A DNA stretch of 7,622 nt from an uncultured Gammaproteobacteria bacterium (GCA_905479545.1 CAJQNE010000223.1:1-7622); one strand, 5' to 3'; shown: positions 1 through 6,834, counted from the first letter of the stretch. Translations and numbers: made by a program. Notes: generated by a model not told the origin, from the letters alone.

Positions 1-102
1 ACTAATATATGTCAGTTGGTACTGAACATAGATAGTCAGTGAAGTTTGAGCAGGAAAATCGACCGGCTGGCGAATTTTCCGCCGAACAAGTTTAGTCAGG
101 CT

Positions 103-132
103 TTGTCGGGCGCTGAGTCGCGAAGCTTAATT
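103..132 (+). promoter_or_regulatory. Weak candidate sigma70-type promoter before the small membrane protein gene
   Basis: A TTGTCG hexamer at 103-108 (4 of 6 matches to the -35 consensus) is followed after 17 bp by CTTAAT at 126-131 (4 of 6 matches to the -10 consensus). Transcription would start close to 138-140, leaving almost no leader before the ATG at 140 and favouring the TTG at 152 as the real start. The rest of 1-102 shows several GTCAGT-like words and an imperfect GAAAAT/ATTTTC inverted repeat (54-59 and 75-80), but nothing I can assign. The call rests on hexamer matching alone. Confidence 0.22.
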
Positions 133-139
133 TATAGGG

Positions 140-538
140 ATGGATTCCACATTGATCAATATATTAACCCGCCGGAACGTCGATTCCGGCACACGCCGTC
201 GCGTAAACCACGATAGCCTACGCTTGGCCAAACTATTTTTTTCGGCGCTCGCGATGTTTAGTTTTCTGCTGAGTATTGAGCTGTTTTTCGTGGCTTCCAA
301 CGAACTTCGTGCCTTCGCTGCCTTTGCCTGGTCAACCTTGTATATCGCGGCTATTATTGGCCTGGATGAACGCCGCCGCTGGGGATATTTTCTGACGTTA
401 GCGATACTGCTCGTTCAACCAACTGCACTAGCAGCTTTCACTCAACCTTTCTGGCAGCTGGGTGCAATTATCGGAGTTGCTGCTTTCCCTCTGGCGCTCT
501 ATCTTAGCCAAAATAAAATCAGCAATTTGTTTGATTAA
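140..538 (+). CDS. Small four-helix inner-membrane protein, family not recognised
   Basis: Encodes up to 132 residues. After an Arg-rich N-terminal segment (residues 11-28) there are four hydrophobic stretches at about 29-53, 56-75, 81-100 and 104-123. A short DERRR loop lies between the second and third helices. By the positive-inside rule this predicts both termini in the cytoplasm. I see no catalytic or binding motif and do not recognise the family. The start is uncertain: the ATG at 140 has its only purine-rich stretch (AGGG) immediately before it, too close for a normal ribosome site, whereas the TTG at 152 has GGA seven bases upstream and would shorten the protein by four residues. The gene converges on the histidine kinase gene with 31 bp between their stop codons and no clear terminator hairpin, so it is not in an operon with the kinase. 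A link to the exosortase module is possible only by proximity. Confidence 0.65.
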   Translation: MDSTLINILTRRNVDSGTRRRVNHDSLRLAKLFFSALAMFSFLLSIELFFVASNELRAFAAFAWSTLYIAAIIGLDERRRWGYFLTLAILLVQPTALAAFTQPFWQLGAIIGVAAFPLALYLSQNKISNLFD

Positions 539-569
539 CAGCTTGTTTAGCATGTCGAAGTACCTGGTC

Positions 570-2177
570 TCAGGAAAATGGAACTCGTAGCCGGAATGCA
601 GCACCGTTGCCCGGCTCACTTTCCAATAAATCTAAACTTCCGCCATGCGCTTCCAACAGTGCTTTGATAGTCGGTAAGCCTAAACCGGTCCCGCCCTTGC
701 CACGGGCAGTAGTAAAAAACGGCTCGAAGATTTTTTCAGCATTAGCGGCTGAAACGCCGTCACCGTTGTCAGCAACCATTAACTCCAGCGAACCATCACT
801 TTCCGATGCGCTAACGACGATCGAATCAGCGCCATGCTGACAAGCATTATCAAGCAAATTGGTTAGCACGCTGCCGGCCAGGTCAACGGCCATTAGCGCT
901 TCCTGATCAACGCCGTCTGGCCAATCTATCGCTAAGGTCAGCGGCTTATCTGCATAGCGCCCCTGCAGGCTGTTCAGCAACTCCAACCAATTACAACGCT
1001 CACCCGAAGGCCGCAGTACGTCAGCACGTGCCAGCCCGAGCAAACGCGACACCAGCAGCTCAAGCCGGTTGGCGTCAGCCAGTAAGTTATTCAGAAAACG
1101 TTCCCGGCGCTCAGCAGGCATGACATCGGCATGATCCCGCAGTAGTTCTACCGCGCCCCTCACTGAGGTCAGCGGTGTTTTGAATTCATGGCTAACCTGA
1201 GCAGCAAAACGGTTAATGTAGTCCGCACGTTCCTCCAACGTTTGAGCTAGCTCAGCAACATCCTCGGAAAGCTGCCGCATTTCTACCGTACCGGAATGGC
1301 TTAACGGTGTTACCGCACCCTTGTTACCCGCTAACGCTAACGCCACTTGTGTTCGTAGTGCACGAATGGGCCCGCTGATAAAATAAGCGGTAATAAAGGC
1401 GAATAACACGACCAGCAGCAATAGCGCGACGATGGCGAACCCCAATTCGCCACGCTTACCCCATAACGTATCTATAACACTAGCGGGGGTTCGCTCTAAC
1501 AACACGGTGCCAACAACCCGCTGCTGCCACTCGACGGGCATAACGACGGTAACTCTTAACTTCGCGCCGCGACTAATACTTAACCAGCTTTTTTGCAGTT
1601 TCTGACTACGAGCCCGCATCACACTGCGGTGTTCACCCCGTAAACCATCCTGCACCTCCGTACGAACCAATAATGAACGACCATGATCGCCGCCGGTACT
1701 GGCAATAATAGTGCCCAGGCAGTCCGTCAACCGCATTGCAGATAGCGTTACCACCTGAGCATTCGCCATGACTTCCTGAACCGCAGGGGCAGCTTGCTCA
1801 GCCCAGGCCAATGGCAATTGGTTAGCTACAGCGGGTGGCGGTGCTTCAGGCAAAATCCCGTCACTAGCCAGGTCTAACTGCGGCGAACGTAGCTGAAATA
1901 CCCGCTCATTGCTCTCTGGCCCTGAATACGCAGCAGGCGGGCAACCCGTCTGTGCACCGCTGGCTGCGCCGAACTGCTGCTTTAGCGCATACCGGTAGGT
2001 TGCGCCAATAAATGCCGCCTGGCTCACCAACGCATTTTCGGTTTGCCGCACCAGAGCACTTTCGTAAATACGTAAACCGGCGATTCCCGCCAATGGCAGT
2101 AACAGCACCATTAGCTGCACAGCCAGTAGCACCGTACCCATACGTGGTCGCAGTTTATTACGCAGCCTGGCAAACAA
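570..2177 (-). CDS. Membrane sensor histidine kinase of the exosortase-linked two-component system
   Basis: Encodes 535 residues, a classic inner-membrane sensor kinase. The order is: basic N-terminus, transmembrane helix about 14-34, periplasmic sensor region about 40-240, second helix about 246-268, HAMP linker about 268-320, HisKA dimerisation domain with SHEFKTP (phospho-acceptor His330), then an HATPase_c domain with N box LLDN (Asn444), G1 DNGDG (470-474), F box IFEPFF (483-488) and G2 GKGGTGLGL (493-501). All catalytic boxes are intact, so it should autophosphorylate and pass phosphate to the regulator encoded just upstream. The sensor region has no fold I recognise; it contains two cysteines (79 and 153) that could form a disulfide and a Pro/Ala-rich stretch near 110-116. 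The TTG start at 2177 lies 2 bp after the regulator stop codon, suggesting translational coupling; only a weak AGAG precedes it. An ATG 12 codons later (2141) is possible but would remove the basic segment before the first helix. The kinase resembles the CreC and dedicated-sortase-system kinase type in layout, but I cannot assign the subfamily. Confidence 0.96.
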   Translation of the reverse strand: MFARLRNKLRPRMGTVLLAVQLMVLLLPLAGIAGLRIYESALVRQTENALVSQAAFIGATYRYALKQQFGAASGAQTGCPPAAYSGPESNERVFQLRSPQLDLASDGILPEAPPPAVANQLPLAWAEQAAPAVQEVMANAQVVTLSAMRLTDCLGTIIASTGGDHGRSLLVRTEVQDGLRGEHRSVMRARSQKLQKSWLSISRGAKLRVTVVMPVEWQQRVVGTVLLERTPASVIDTLWGKRGELGFAIVALLLLVVLFAFITAYFISGPIRALRTQVALALAGNKGAVTPLSHSGTVEMRQLSEDVAELAQTLEERADYINRFAAQVSHEFKTPLTSVRGAVELLRDHADVMPAERRERFLNNLLADANRLELLVSRLLGLARADVLRPSGERCNWLELLNSLQGRYADKPLTLAIDWPDGVDQEALMAVDLAGSVLTNLLDNACQHGADSIVVSASESDGSLELMVADNGDGVSAANAEKIFEPFFTTARGKGGTGLGLPTIKALLEAHGGSLDLLESEPGNGAAFRLRVPFS

Positions 2178-2179
2178 AG

Positions 2180-2893
2180 CTAGCTCTGGTGGCTCTGCGA
2201 CAAGGTGTAACCGATTCCATGTACCGTTTTTATCGGGTCGCCACCAGCGTCGGCCAATTTGCTCCGCACCCGCCGAACATGACTATCAATAGTTCGATCG
2301 GAAACGACCTTATGGATATCGTAAGCGCCGGTCATCAGCTCATCGCGGCTATACACTTTGCCGGGCCTGGCGATCAACGTTCTTAAAATGCCGAACTCGG
2401 TAGCAGTAAGTTCCAACCGCTTACCCTGCCATGTTGCTGTATACGCCACCGGATCAAGCTCCAGGCCGTTATAGCTAATCACGTCACTGGCTCCCGTGCC
2501 GGCCGCTACCGCAGCAGCCGACTCAAAACGACGAAGCACGGCTTTCACCCGCGCCACCAGTTCCCGCGGGCTAAATGGCTTATTCATATAATCGTCGCCG
2601 CCCAACTCCAAACCAACAATCCGATCTATCTCATCGGTTCGTGAGGTAAGAAACACGATGGGCAAAGCGCTGTGCGCCTCTCCTTGCCGTAGGCGGCGGC
2701 AAACTTCCGTGCCATCCATTTCCGGCATCATGATGTCGAGAATTAACAGATCATATTTTTGCTGCTCACAGGCCTGAAGCGCCAGCACTCCATTGGCGAC
2801 CACCTGTACTTCATACCCCGCCTGCTCAAGCGCAAAGCTCAGCACTTCGCCGATATGCGGGTCATCGTCTGCAACGAGAATTTTTGCGGCCAC
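2180..2893 (-). CDS. OmpR/PhoB-family response regulator (CreB-like) of the exosortase locus
   Basis: Encodes 237 residues from the GTG at 2893, the usual length for this family. The receiver domain (about 3-120) has the acidic pair Asp9-Asp10, phospho-acceptor Asp53 in ILDIMMPEMDG, Thr83 and Lys105 in NKPFSPREL. The winged-helix DNA-binding domain (about 140-233) contains LTATEFGIL, the recognition helix region SDRTIDSHVRRVRSKL (198-213) and the terminal hairpin IKTVHGIGYTL. The frame stays open upstream to an ATG at 2950, but those 19 extra residues are not receiver-like, and GGAG lies six bases before the GTG, so the GTG is the likely start. It is the first gene of a two-gene operon with the kinase and is divergent from the exosortase gene. 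The wing and helix wording recalls BaeR/CreB and the regulator of proteobacterial dedicated sortase systems. Its inferred targets are the TTGCAC repeats in the divergent region, giving autoregulation and control of the exosortase operon. Confidence 0.96.
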   Translation of the reverse strand: MAAKILVADDDPHIGEVLSFALEQAGYEVQVVANGVLALQACEQQKYDLLILDIMMPEMDGTEVCRRLRQGEAHSALPIVFLTSRTDEIDRIVGLELGGDDYMNKPFSPRELVARVKAVLRRFESAAAVAAGTGASDVISYNGLELDPVAYTATWQGKRLELTATEFGILRTLIARPGKVYSRDELMTGAYDIHKVVSDRTIDSHVRRVRSKLADAGGDPIKTVHGIGYTLSQSHQS

Positions 2894-2899
2894 AAGGCG

Positions 2900-2903
2900 C
2901 TCC
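2900..2903 (-). promoter_or_regulatory. Ribosome binding site fixing the GTG start of the response regulator
   Basis: On the minus strand GGAG is followed by the six-base spacer CGCCTT and then GTG at 2893. This places the start 19 codons inside the longest open frame and gives a protein that begins directly with the receiver domain's first beta strand. The upstream ATG at 2950 has no comparable site. Confidence 0.75.
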
Positions 2904-2962
2904 GGAAATGTCTGGAAAAGGTTTAGAAACGTTCTGGAGACGCAGTGCAACAGCTCGCGAGA

Positions 2963-2968
2963 AGTATC
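2963..2968 (-). promoter_or_regulatory. Candidate -10 element for the regulator-kinase operon
   Basis: On the minus strand GATACT matches the -10 consensus TATAAT at 4 of 6 positions. There is no good -35 hexamer 16-18 bp upstream, as expected of a promoter that depends on an activator. The nearest TTGCAC pair (2998-3014) would fall roughly at -40 to -58 relative to a start near 2956, a position suited to activation by an OmpR/PhoB-type regulator. The inverted copy GTGCAA (2945-2950) would lie just downstream of the start. The element is chosen by eye and is uncertain. Confidence 0.3.
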
Positions 2969-2997
2969 TCAAGCCCCAAAATGCCGAAACCAGCCAA

Positions 2998-3057
2998 TTG
3001 CACTGAATTTGCACAAAATTCACCGGCTTTTGCACGGCTGGCGGCATGACTTTGCAC
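2998..3057 (+). promoter_or_regulatory. Phased TTGCAC direct-repeat array, likely response-regulator operator
   Basis: Four exact copies of TTGCAC in the same orientation start at 2998, 3009, 3030 and 3052, so the steps are 11, 21 and 22 bp, close to one, two and two helical turns. A fifth copy in inverted orientation (GTGCAA) is at 2945-2950, and a degenerate TTCAC sits at 3019-3023. OmpR/PhoB-family regulators bind tandem direct repeats about 11 bp apart; the E. coli CreB tag is TTCAC, six bases, TTCAC, also an 11-bp period. The array lies between the divergent regulator and exosortase genes, the expected place for a shared operator. That the adjacent regulator is the ligand is inference. 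No strong -10 is visible on the exosortase side; TTATTC-like bases near 3078-3084 are the best candidate. Confidence 0.7.
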
Positions 3058-3129
3058 AGCCTCTCAACACAATGACGTTATTCATCGGAGCCTGAATTCA
3101 CCACCTAAGTGCACCCCGGACTAACGACC

Positions 3130-4701
3130 ATGATTTCGCCAATATTTGACGCCGCCTTTAACCAGTCACCACACCCCTACCCCAAAGCCCCTGGCACCCC
3201 CCGTCGCCAAAATTACTGGCTAGCGCTGTGCGTCTTACTCGGTGCAACATTATTGGCCGCTGAGCCAGCGTTGTGGTTGCTTCGCAGCTGGTCAGCACCA
3301 GCTTACGACTCACAAGGCGAATGGCTAGCGCTATTAGCACTCGGCCTACTAACCTGGAGCGTAAGCAGCCCTTTACTCAGCACGCCTTCCCGCCGACGCG
3401 GCGTGGCGCTATTGCTCGCCACTGCTGTCATCCGGCTTATCGGTCAGCGCCTGGCAATCAACACAGTCAGTGCAGTCGCGTTGGTGATAGATGCCTATGC
3501 TATCGCCTTGCTGCTTGGCACCGCACACCGACGACGCGCCATATCGCCGTTCTGGTTGGCACTGCTATTTGCTTGCACGTTGCCACTAGAGCACCTGCTA
3601 CAGCGGATAGGCGGCTATGGGCTGCAACAGCTTTCCACCAGTGCGGCCTGCTCCGTATTGCAGCTATTTACCGACCAGCTAGTCTGCGGCAACGACCGAA
3701 TCGCGCTGGGTGGCAAAGAACTATTGGTCGACTTGCCCTGCTCTGGCGCCCGCGGCTTATTAGCACTCGTCGCGCTGTTTTTCGGCATCGCGGCGTTACG
3801 TCGTCCGACCTGGCAACGCGCAGTAACCGGCCTGCTAATTACTTTAACTGCCGCCGTCATCGGCAATGCGCTGCGTCTGGCCGCTATCGCCGCACTATGG
3901 GCTGGCGGCGTCGATAGCATCATGGCCAAGCCTTGGCACGGCGTTATCGGCATAACCGCGTTATTGCTCAGCACTGTGCCGCTGCTGCTGTGGGCACGCC
4001 AACTACCGAATGCAGCACCAAAAACAGCCTCGCCCCGTAACCGCCGGAATACTCACCCTAAAGCCTATTTGGCAGCGCCTCTCTTTCCGCTACTCGCCTT
4101 CGTAGTGCTCGCCACTCCTGCTAAACCGCTGGATATCGCAGCGGTAGAGCAAAAAGCCAGCCTGCCTTATCGAATTAGTAGCCTGGCGCTCAGCGAAGGC
4201 CGACTTTCCAGCAAAGAGCAACAATATTTTAACCAATGGGGCGGCGGCGCACGGCGAGGGTATTACGGCCCCTACACCCTACTCACTGTCAGCACTCGTG
4301 CTCCGCTGCGGCACCTGCACAACCCGGCCGCCTGCCTGGGTGGTAACGGCAATACCCTTACCTATCTGGGACAACGCCAAATAGGCCTGCCCAGCGCCGA
4401 ATACTTACTAACCGACCGCGAAGGCAGTCAATGGCAGGTGCTGGTGAGCTATGTCTCCGACAGCAATGAATGGGCCACCGACGTAGCGACCGTGAGCTGG
4501 CATTGGCTGCGTGGCGCGCTTCGCGGCCAACCCGAACGCTGGACGATGCTGCAGCGTATTGCGCCGATCAATCATTCAACCCGCTCAATGAACAACACAC
4601 CCTTCAGCCGCTTCAACAACAGTTTGATTAGCGCATTGGACTTATCTCAGCCCCCTGCCGCAGCAGATTTTCAAACCCCTGCCTCTCTGGCGTTGCAGTA
4701 A
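3130..4701 (+). CDS. Exosortase with fused C-terminal EpsI-like domain
   Basis: Encodes 523 residues from the ATG at 3130; GGA lies nine bases upstream. An in-frame GTG at 3109 would add seven residues but lacks a ribosome site. Residues about 1-290 form a multi-helix membrane domain with the exosortase/archaeosortase triad: Cys204 in DLPCSGARG, Arg249 in GNALRLAA, and His270 in KPWHGVIG. Members of this superfamily are membrane transpeptidase-like enzymes that cut proteins at a C-terminal tripartite signal and pass them on to the cell surface. After a basic linker and one further hydrophobic segment (about 310-330), residues about 333-475 resemble the EpsI domain found alone or fused to exosortases, including its His/Cys-containing segment LHNPAACLGG (396-405, His397 and Cys402). 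The last 40 or so residues are Asn/Ser/Pro-rich and probably disordered. The gene is first in an operon with the VIT/vWA gene (33-bp gap). I cannot say which lettered exosortase subfamily it belongs to. It is not a class A-F or GN sortase: there is no TLxTC motif. Confidence 0.93.
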   Translation: MISPIFDAAFNQSPHPYPKAPGTPRRQNYWLALCVLLGATLLAAEPALWLLRSWSAPAYDSQGEWLALLALGLLTWSVSSPLLSTPSRRRGVALLLATAVIRLIGQRLAINTVSAVALVIDAYAIALLLGTAHRRRAISPFWLALLFACTLPLEHLLQRIGGYGLQQLSTSAACSVLQLFTDQLVCGNDRIALGGKELLVDLPCSGARGLLALVALFFGIAALRRPTWQRAVTGLLITLTAAVIGNALRLAAIAALWAGGVDSIMAKPWHGVIGITALLLSTVPLLLWARQLPNAAPKTASPRNRRNTHPKAYLAAPLFPLLAFVVLATPAKPLDIAAVEQKASLPYRISSLALSEGRLSSKEQQYFNQWGGGARRGYYGPYTLLTVSTRAPLRHLHNPAACLGGNGNTLTYLGQRQIGLPSAEYLLTDREGSQWQVLVSYVSDSNEWATDVATVSWHWLRGALRGQPERWTMLQRIAPINHSTRSMNNTPFSRFNNSLISALDLSQPPAAADFQTPASLALQ

Positions 4702-4722
4702 TCACTTTCTGAGCTACTCACT

Positions 4723-4727
4723 AGGAG
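4723..4727 (+). promoter_or_regulatory. Strong ribosome binding site of the VIT/vWA gene
   Basis: AGGAG followed by a seven-base spacer and ATG at 4735. It is clearly stronger than the site before the exosortase gene, which fits a substrate being made in larger amounts than its processing enzyme from one transcript. There is no room for a separate promoter of normal size in the 33-bp gap, although one inside the exosortase gene cannot be excluded. Confidence 0.7.
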
Positions 4728-4734
4728 AACCAAT

Positions 4735-6834
4735 ATGAAAACTCTCACCCATAAGCGTCACTGGCTTGCTGCTATGTTCATCAGCGGCATCTTCGGTACC
4801 GGTATCGCTGTAGCAAATATGCAGGAACCGGCAGGCACCATCACCGCCACTATTGACGGAAATACCGTCTATTTACCGAGCCTGAAATCCGATATCAGCG
4901 CCAAAATAGACGGCGACCTTGCCACCGTAACGGTACGTCAAACGTTCAATAACCCCTACGACGTGCCAATGAATGCTCGCTACCTGTTTCCAATGAATAA
5001 ATCCGGGGCGGTTTATGAGATGCAAATGGAAGTTGGCAACGAACGCATCCGCGCCAAAATTGAAAAAAAGCACGAAGCTACGCGGCAGTTTGAAGCGGCC
5101 AAAAGCCAGGGTAAAAGTGCCGCGCTACTGCAGCAACAGCGGCCGAATATGTTTACCCAAAAAATCGCCAACCTTATGCCGGGCTTGCCCATTGCGGTAA
5201 CCATGCAGTACGTGCACCCGGTGCCGCGCCTTGATGGTGCTTACCAACTGGTATTACCTCTAATCGTTGGTCCACGATTCGAGCCGTCGGTGAGCCACCC
5301 CGACAGCGAAGCTGAGGGCGATGAACCTGAGCACCATTACGAAGAAGCTCGTGCTGAAAGTGACACCACGGACGGTTGGAGCATCGATAAGCTACCGACC
5401 TACCCCGTCACTGCAGGAATCGATATTCCAGAAACGGTTGACGCCGATCGCGTATCGATCAACATTGCCATAAACGGTGGCATGACCATAAACCATATAG
5501 ACAGCCAGACCCACGCACTACAGATAGACCGACCAACGCCTGGTTCAGCCACCGTGCAATTAGCCAGTGGCAGAACCATTGATAACCGCGACTTTGTATT
5601 GCGCTACCAGCTGGCAGGCGAAAGCACGCAAGCCGGCTTGCTCAGCCATGTCGACGAGCGTGGCGGCTTTATCAGCCTACTTCTGGAACCGCCGACTGTG
5701 CCGGTAGAAGCCGACATTAGCCCGCGGGAAATGGTATTCGTACTGGATTGCTCCGGCTCTATGAACGGCGCGCCGATGGATGCCAGTAAAGCCTTTATGC
5801 GTGAAGCATTGAATACGCTGCGGCCCGACGATGCGTTTCGAATTATTCGCTTTAGCGATGCTGCAACTGAGTTCAGCACTGAGCCGCTGGCAGCAACGCC
5901 AGGCAATATTCGTCGCGGACTGAAGTACGCCGCCCGCTTGCGTGGCGGCGGTGGCACGATGATGACCTCCGGCATTCGCCAAGCCTTCGCCCCGGCGGTT
6001 CCGGCCGGTCGAATTCGCATCGTCACCTTTTTAACCGACGGTTATATTGGTAATGAGCGCGATGTGCTCAAACTACTCCGCAAACAACGTGGCGAAGCCC
6101 GGTTATTCGCGCTGGGCGTAGGCAGTTCAGTAAACCGCTATTTATTAGACGAAATGGGTCGCGTTGGCCGTGGATTCACCCGCTATATCGACCCCACCGA
6201 AGATCCCGAAGCAGTGGCGCGCGGCCTGGCTCAGCGACTGCAATCACCGCTGCTTACCAATGTCTCTATCGATTGGGGCAGGCTAAAAGTCAGCGAGCAA
6301 TTTCCTGCTGTTGTGCCCGACCTATTCGCCGGTGATTCGCTACGAGTACAGGCGAAATTTGCGGCTGAACAAAATGGTAGTTATCCGATTTTGGTCAACG
6401 GTTTGGTCAATGGTCGCAAAGCACAACTGCCTGTAACGCTTAACCTGATCGACAGCGATAGTGGTGATGCCGTTGCGTTAGTGTGGGCCCGCAGCAATAT
6501 TCAGGACGCGATGCAGGCCCGTTCCACGCCTAAAGATTTTCGTAACCCGCCGCGCACAGACGAAACCATTCAACAGCAGGTAACCCAGCTTGGCCTCGAT
6601 TTCTCGCTAATAACCCGATGGACATCATTTATTGCGGTTTCCGAGCAAATTTATAACGACAATCCGACAGAAAATAATGAAGCCGACATAGCCCTGCCAA
6701 TGGTTGCAGGCGTTAGCAATAATGCTTACCCACGACACGCTGGCGGTGCCGCGCCTGCCGCCGGGCCTATGGCGACATTACTGGTAATGATGCTTGCACT
6801 GACCGCAGGATGGCGATGCAGAGTAACGACGTAA
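4735..6834 (+). CDS. Secreted VIT/von Willebrand A domain protein, probable exosortase substrate
   Basis: Encodes 699 residues. A signal peptide covers about 1-27 (KTLTHKRH basic region, hydrophobic core, likely cleavage after AVA). The VIT domain follows at about 34-180, with the conserved NPYDVPMNARYLFPM stretch (73-87) and the family's NMFTQKIANLMPG segment (138-150). An acidic, His-containing linker lies at about 186-214. The vWA domain is about 331-510 and its metal-ion site is complete: DCSGS (Asp338, Ser340, Ser342), Thr408 in GGGGT and Asp435 in TDG, so it should bind a divalent cation and a protein partner. The segment ITRWTSFIAVSE (625-636) is a hallmark of bacterial VIT/vWA proteins. 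The C-terminus has a Gly/Ala/Pro-rich stretch, a hydrophobic helix (about 679-693) and RCRVTT. The domain order matches targets of marine proteobacterial dedicated sortases, but the LPXTG-type motif is missing. With the exosortase gene directly upstream, it is best read as that enzyme's substrate, displayed on or released from the cell surface. Its molecular role, perhaps adhesion or matrix binding, is not shown by the sequence. Confidence 0.95.
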   Translation: MKTLTHKRHWLAAMFISGIFGTGIAVANMQEPAGTITATIDGNTVYLPSLKSDISAKIDGDLATVTVRQTFNNPYDVPMNARYLFPMNKSGAVYEMQMEVGNERIRAKIEKKHEATRQFEAAKSQGKSAALLQQQRPNMFTQKIANLMPGLPIAVTMQYVHPVPRLDGAYQLVLPLIVGPRFEPSVSHPDSEAEGDEPEHHYEEARAESDTTDGWSIDKLPTYPVTAGIDIPETVDADRVSINIAINGGMTINHIDSQTHALQIDRPTPGSATVQLASGRTIDNRDFVLRYQLAGESTQAGLLSHVDERGGFISLLLEPPTVPVEADISPREMVFVLDCSGSMNGAPMDASKAFMREALNTLRPDDAFRIIRFSDAATEFSTEPLAATPGNIRRGLKYAARLRGGGGTMMTSGIRQAFAPAVPAGRIRIVTFLTDGYIGNERDVLKLLRKQRGEARLFALGVGSSVNRYLLDEMGRVGRGFTRYIDPTEDPEAVARGLAQRLQSPLLTNVSIDWGRLKVSEQFPAVVPDLFAGDSLRVQAKFAAEQNGSYPILVNGLVNGRKAQLPVTLNLIDSDSGDAVALVWARSNIQDAMQARSTPKDFRNPPRTDETIQQQVTQLGLDFSLITRWTSFIAVSEQIYNDNPTENNEADIALPMVAGVSNNAYPRHAGGAAPAAGPMATLLVMMLALTAGWRCRVTT
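6745..6831 (+). other. Candidate C-terminal sorting signal of the VIT/vWA protein
   Basis: These codons specify residues 671-699: GAAPAAGP, then a hydrophobic helix MATLLVMMLALTAGW, then RCRVTT. A short motif, one membrane helix and a basic end is the three-part layout of exosortase (PEP-CTERM type) and sortase signals. Neither PEP, LPXTG nor the MSEP variant is present; the motif position is occupied by PAAGP. The Cys between two Arg residues after the helix is unusual. Processing by the upstream exosortase is inferred from adjacency and architecture. Confidence 0.6.

Noticed and set aside
54..80. Inverted repeat GAAAAT...ATTTTC as a terminator or operator
   Set aside because: The arms are six bases with a 15-base loop and no T-run follows. 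The fold is weak and has no second copy in the window.
539..569. Bidirectional terminator between the small membrane protein gene and the kinase gene
   Set aside because: No GC-rich hairpin followed by T residues is visible on either strand in these 31 bases.
2894..2950. N-terminal extension of the response regulator from the ATG at 2950
   Set aside because: There is no ribosome site before that ATG. GGAG is perfectly spaced before the GTG at 2893, and family members start at the receiver strand.
3039..3056. Sigma54-like promoter (TGGC...TTGCA) before the exosortase gene
   Set aside because: The GG and GC doublets are 12 bp apart instead of the required 10, and the adjacent regulator is OmpR-type without an AAA+ domain. 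Minus-strand matches in the same region are also off by one base.
3273..3917. Long open frame (214 codons) inside the exosortase gene
   Set aside because: It lies wholly within the exosortase frame, whose catalytic motifs are intact. Its product is Arg/Thr/His-rich without domains, typical of a shadow frame in moderately GC-rich DNA.
4735..6834. LPXTG-type cell-wall or class GN sortase target
   Set aside because: The domain order fits that family, but there is no LPXTG-like motif before the C-terminal helix and no sortase gene in the window; an exosortase gene is adjacent instead.
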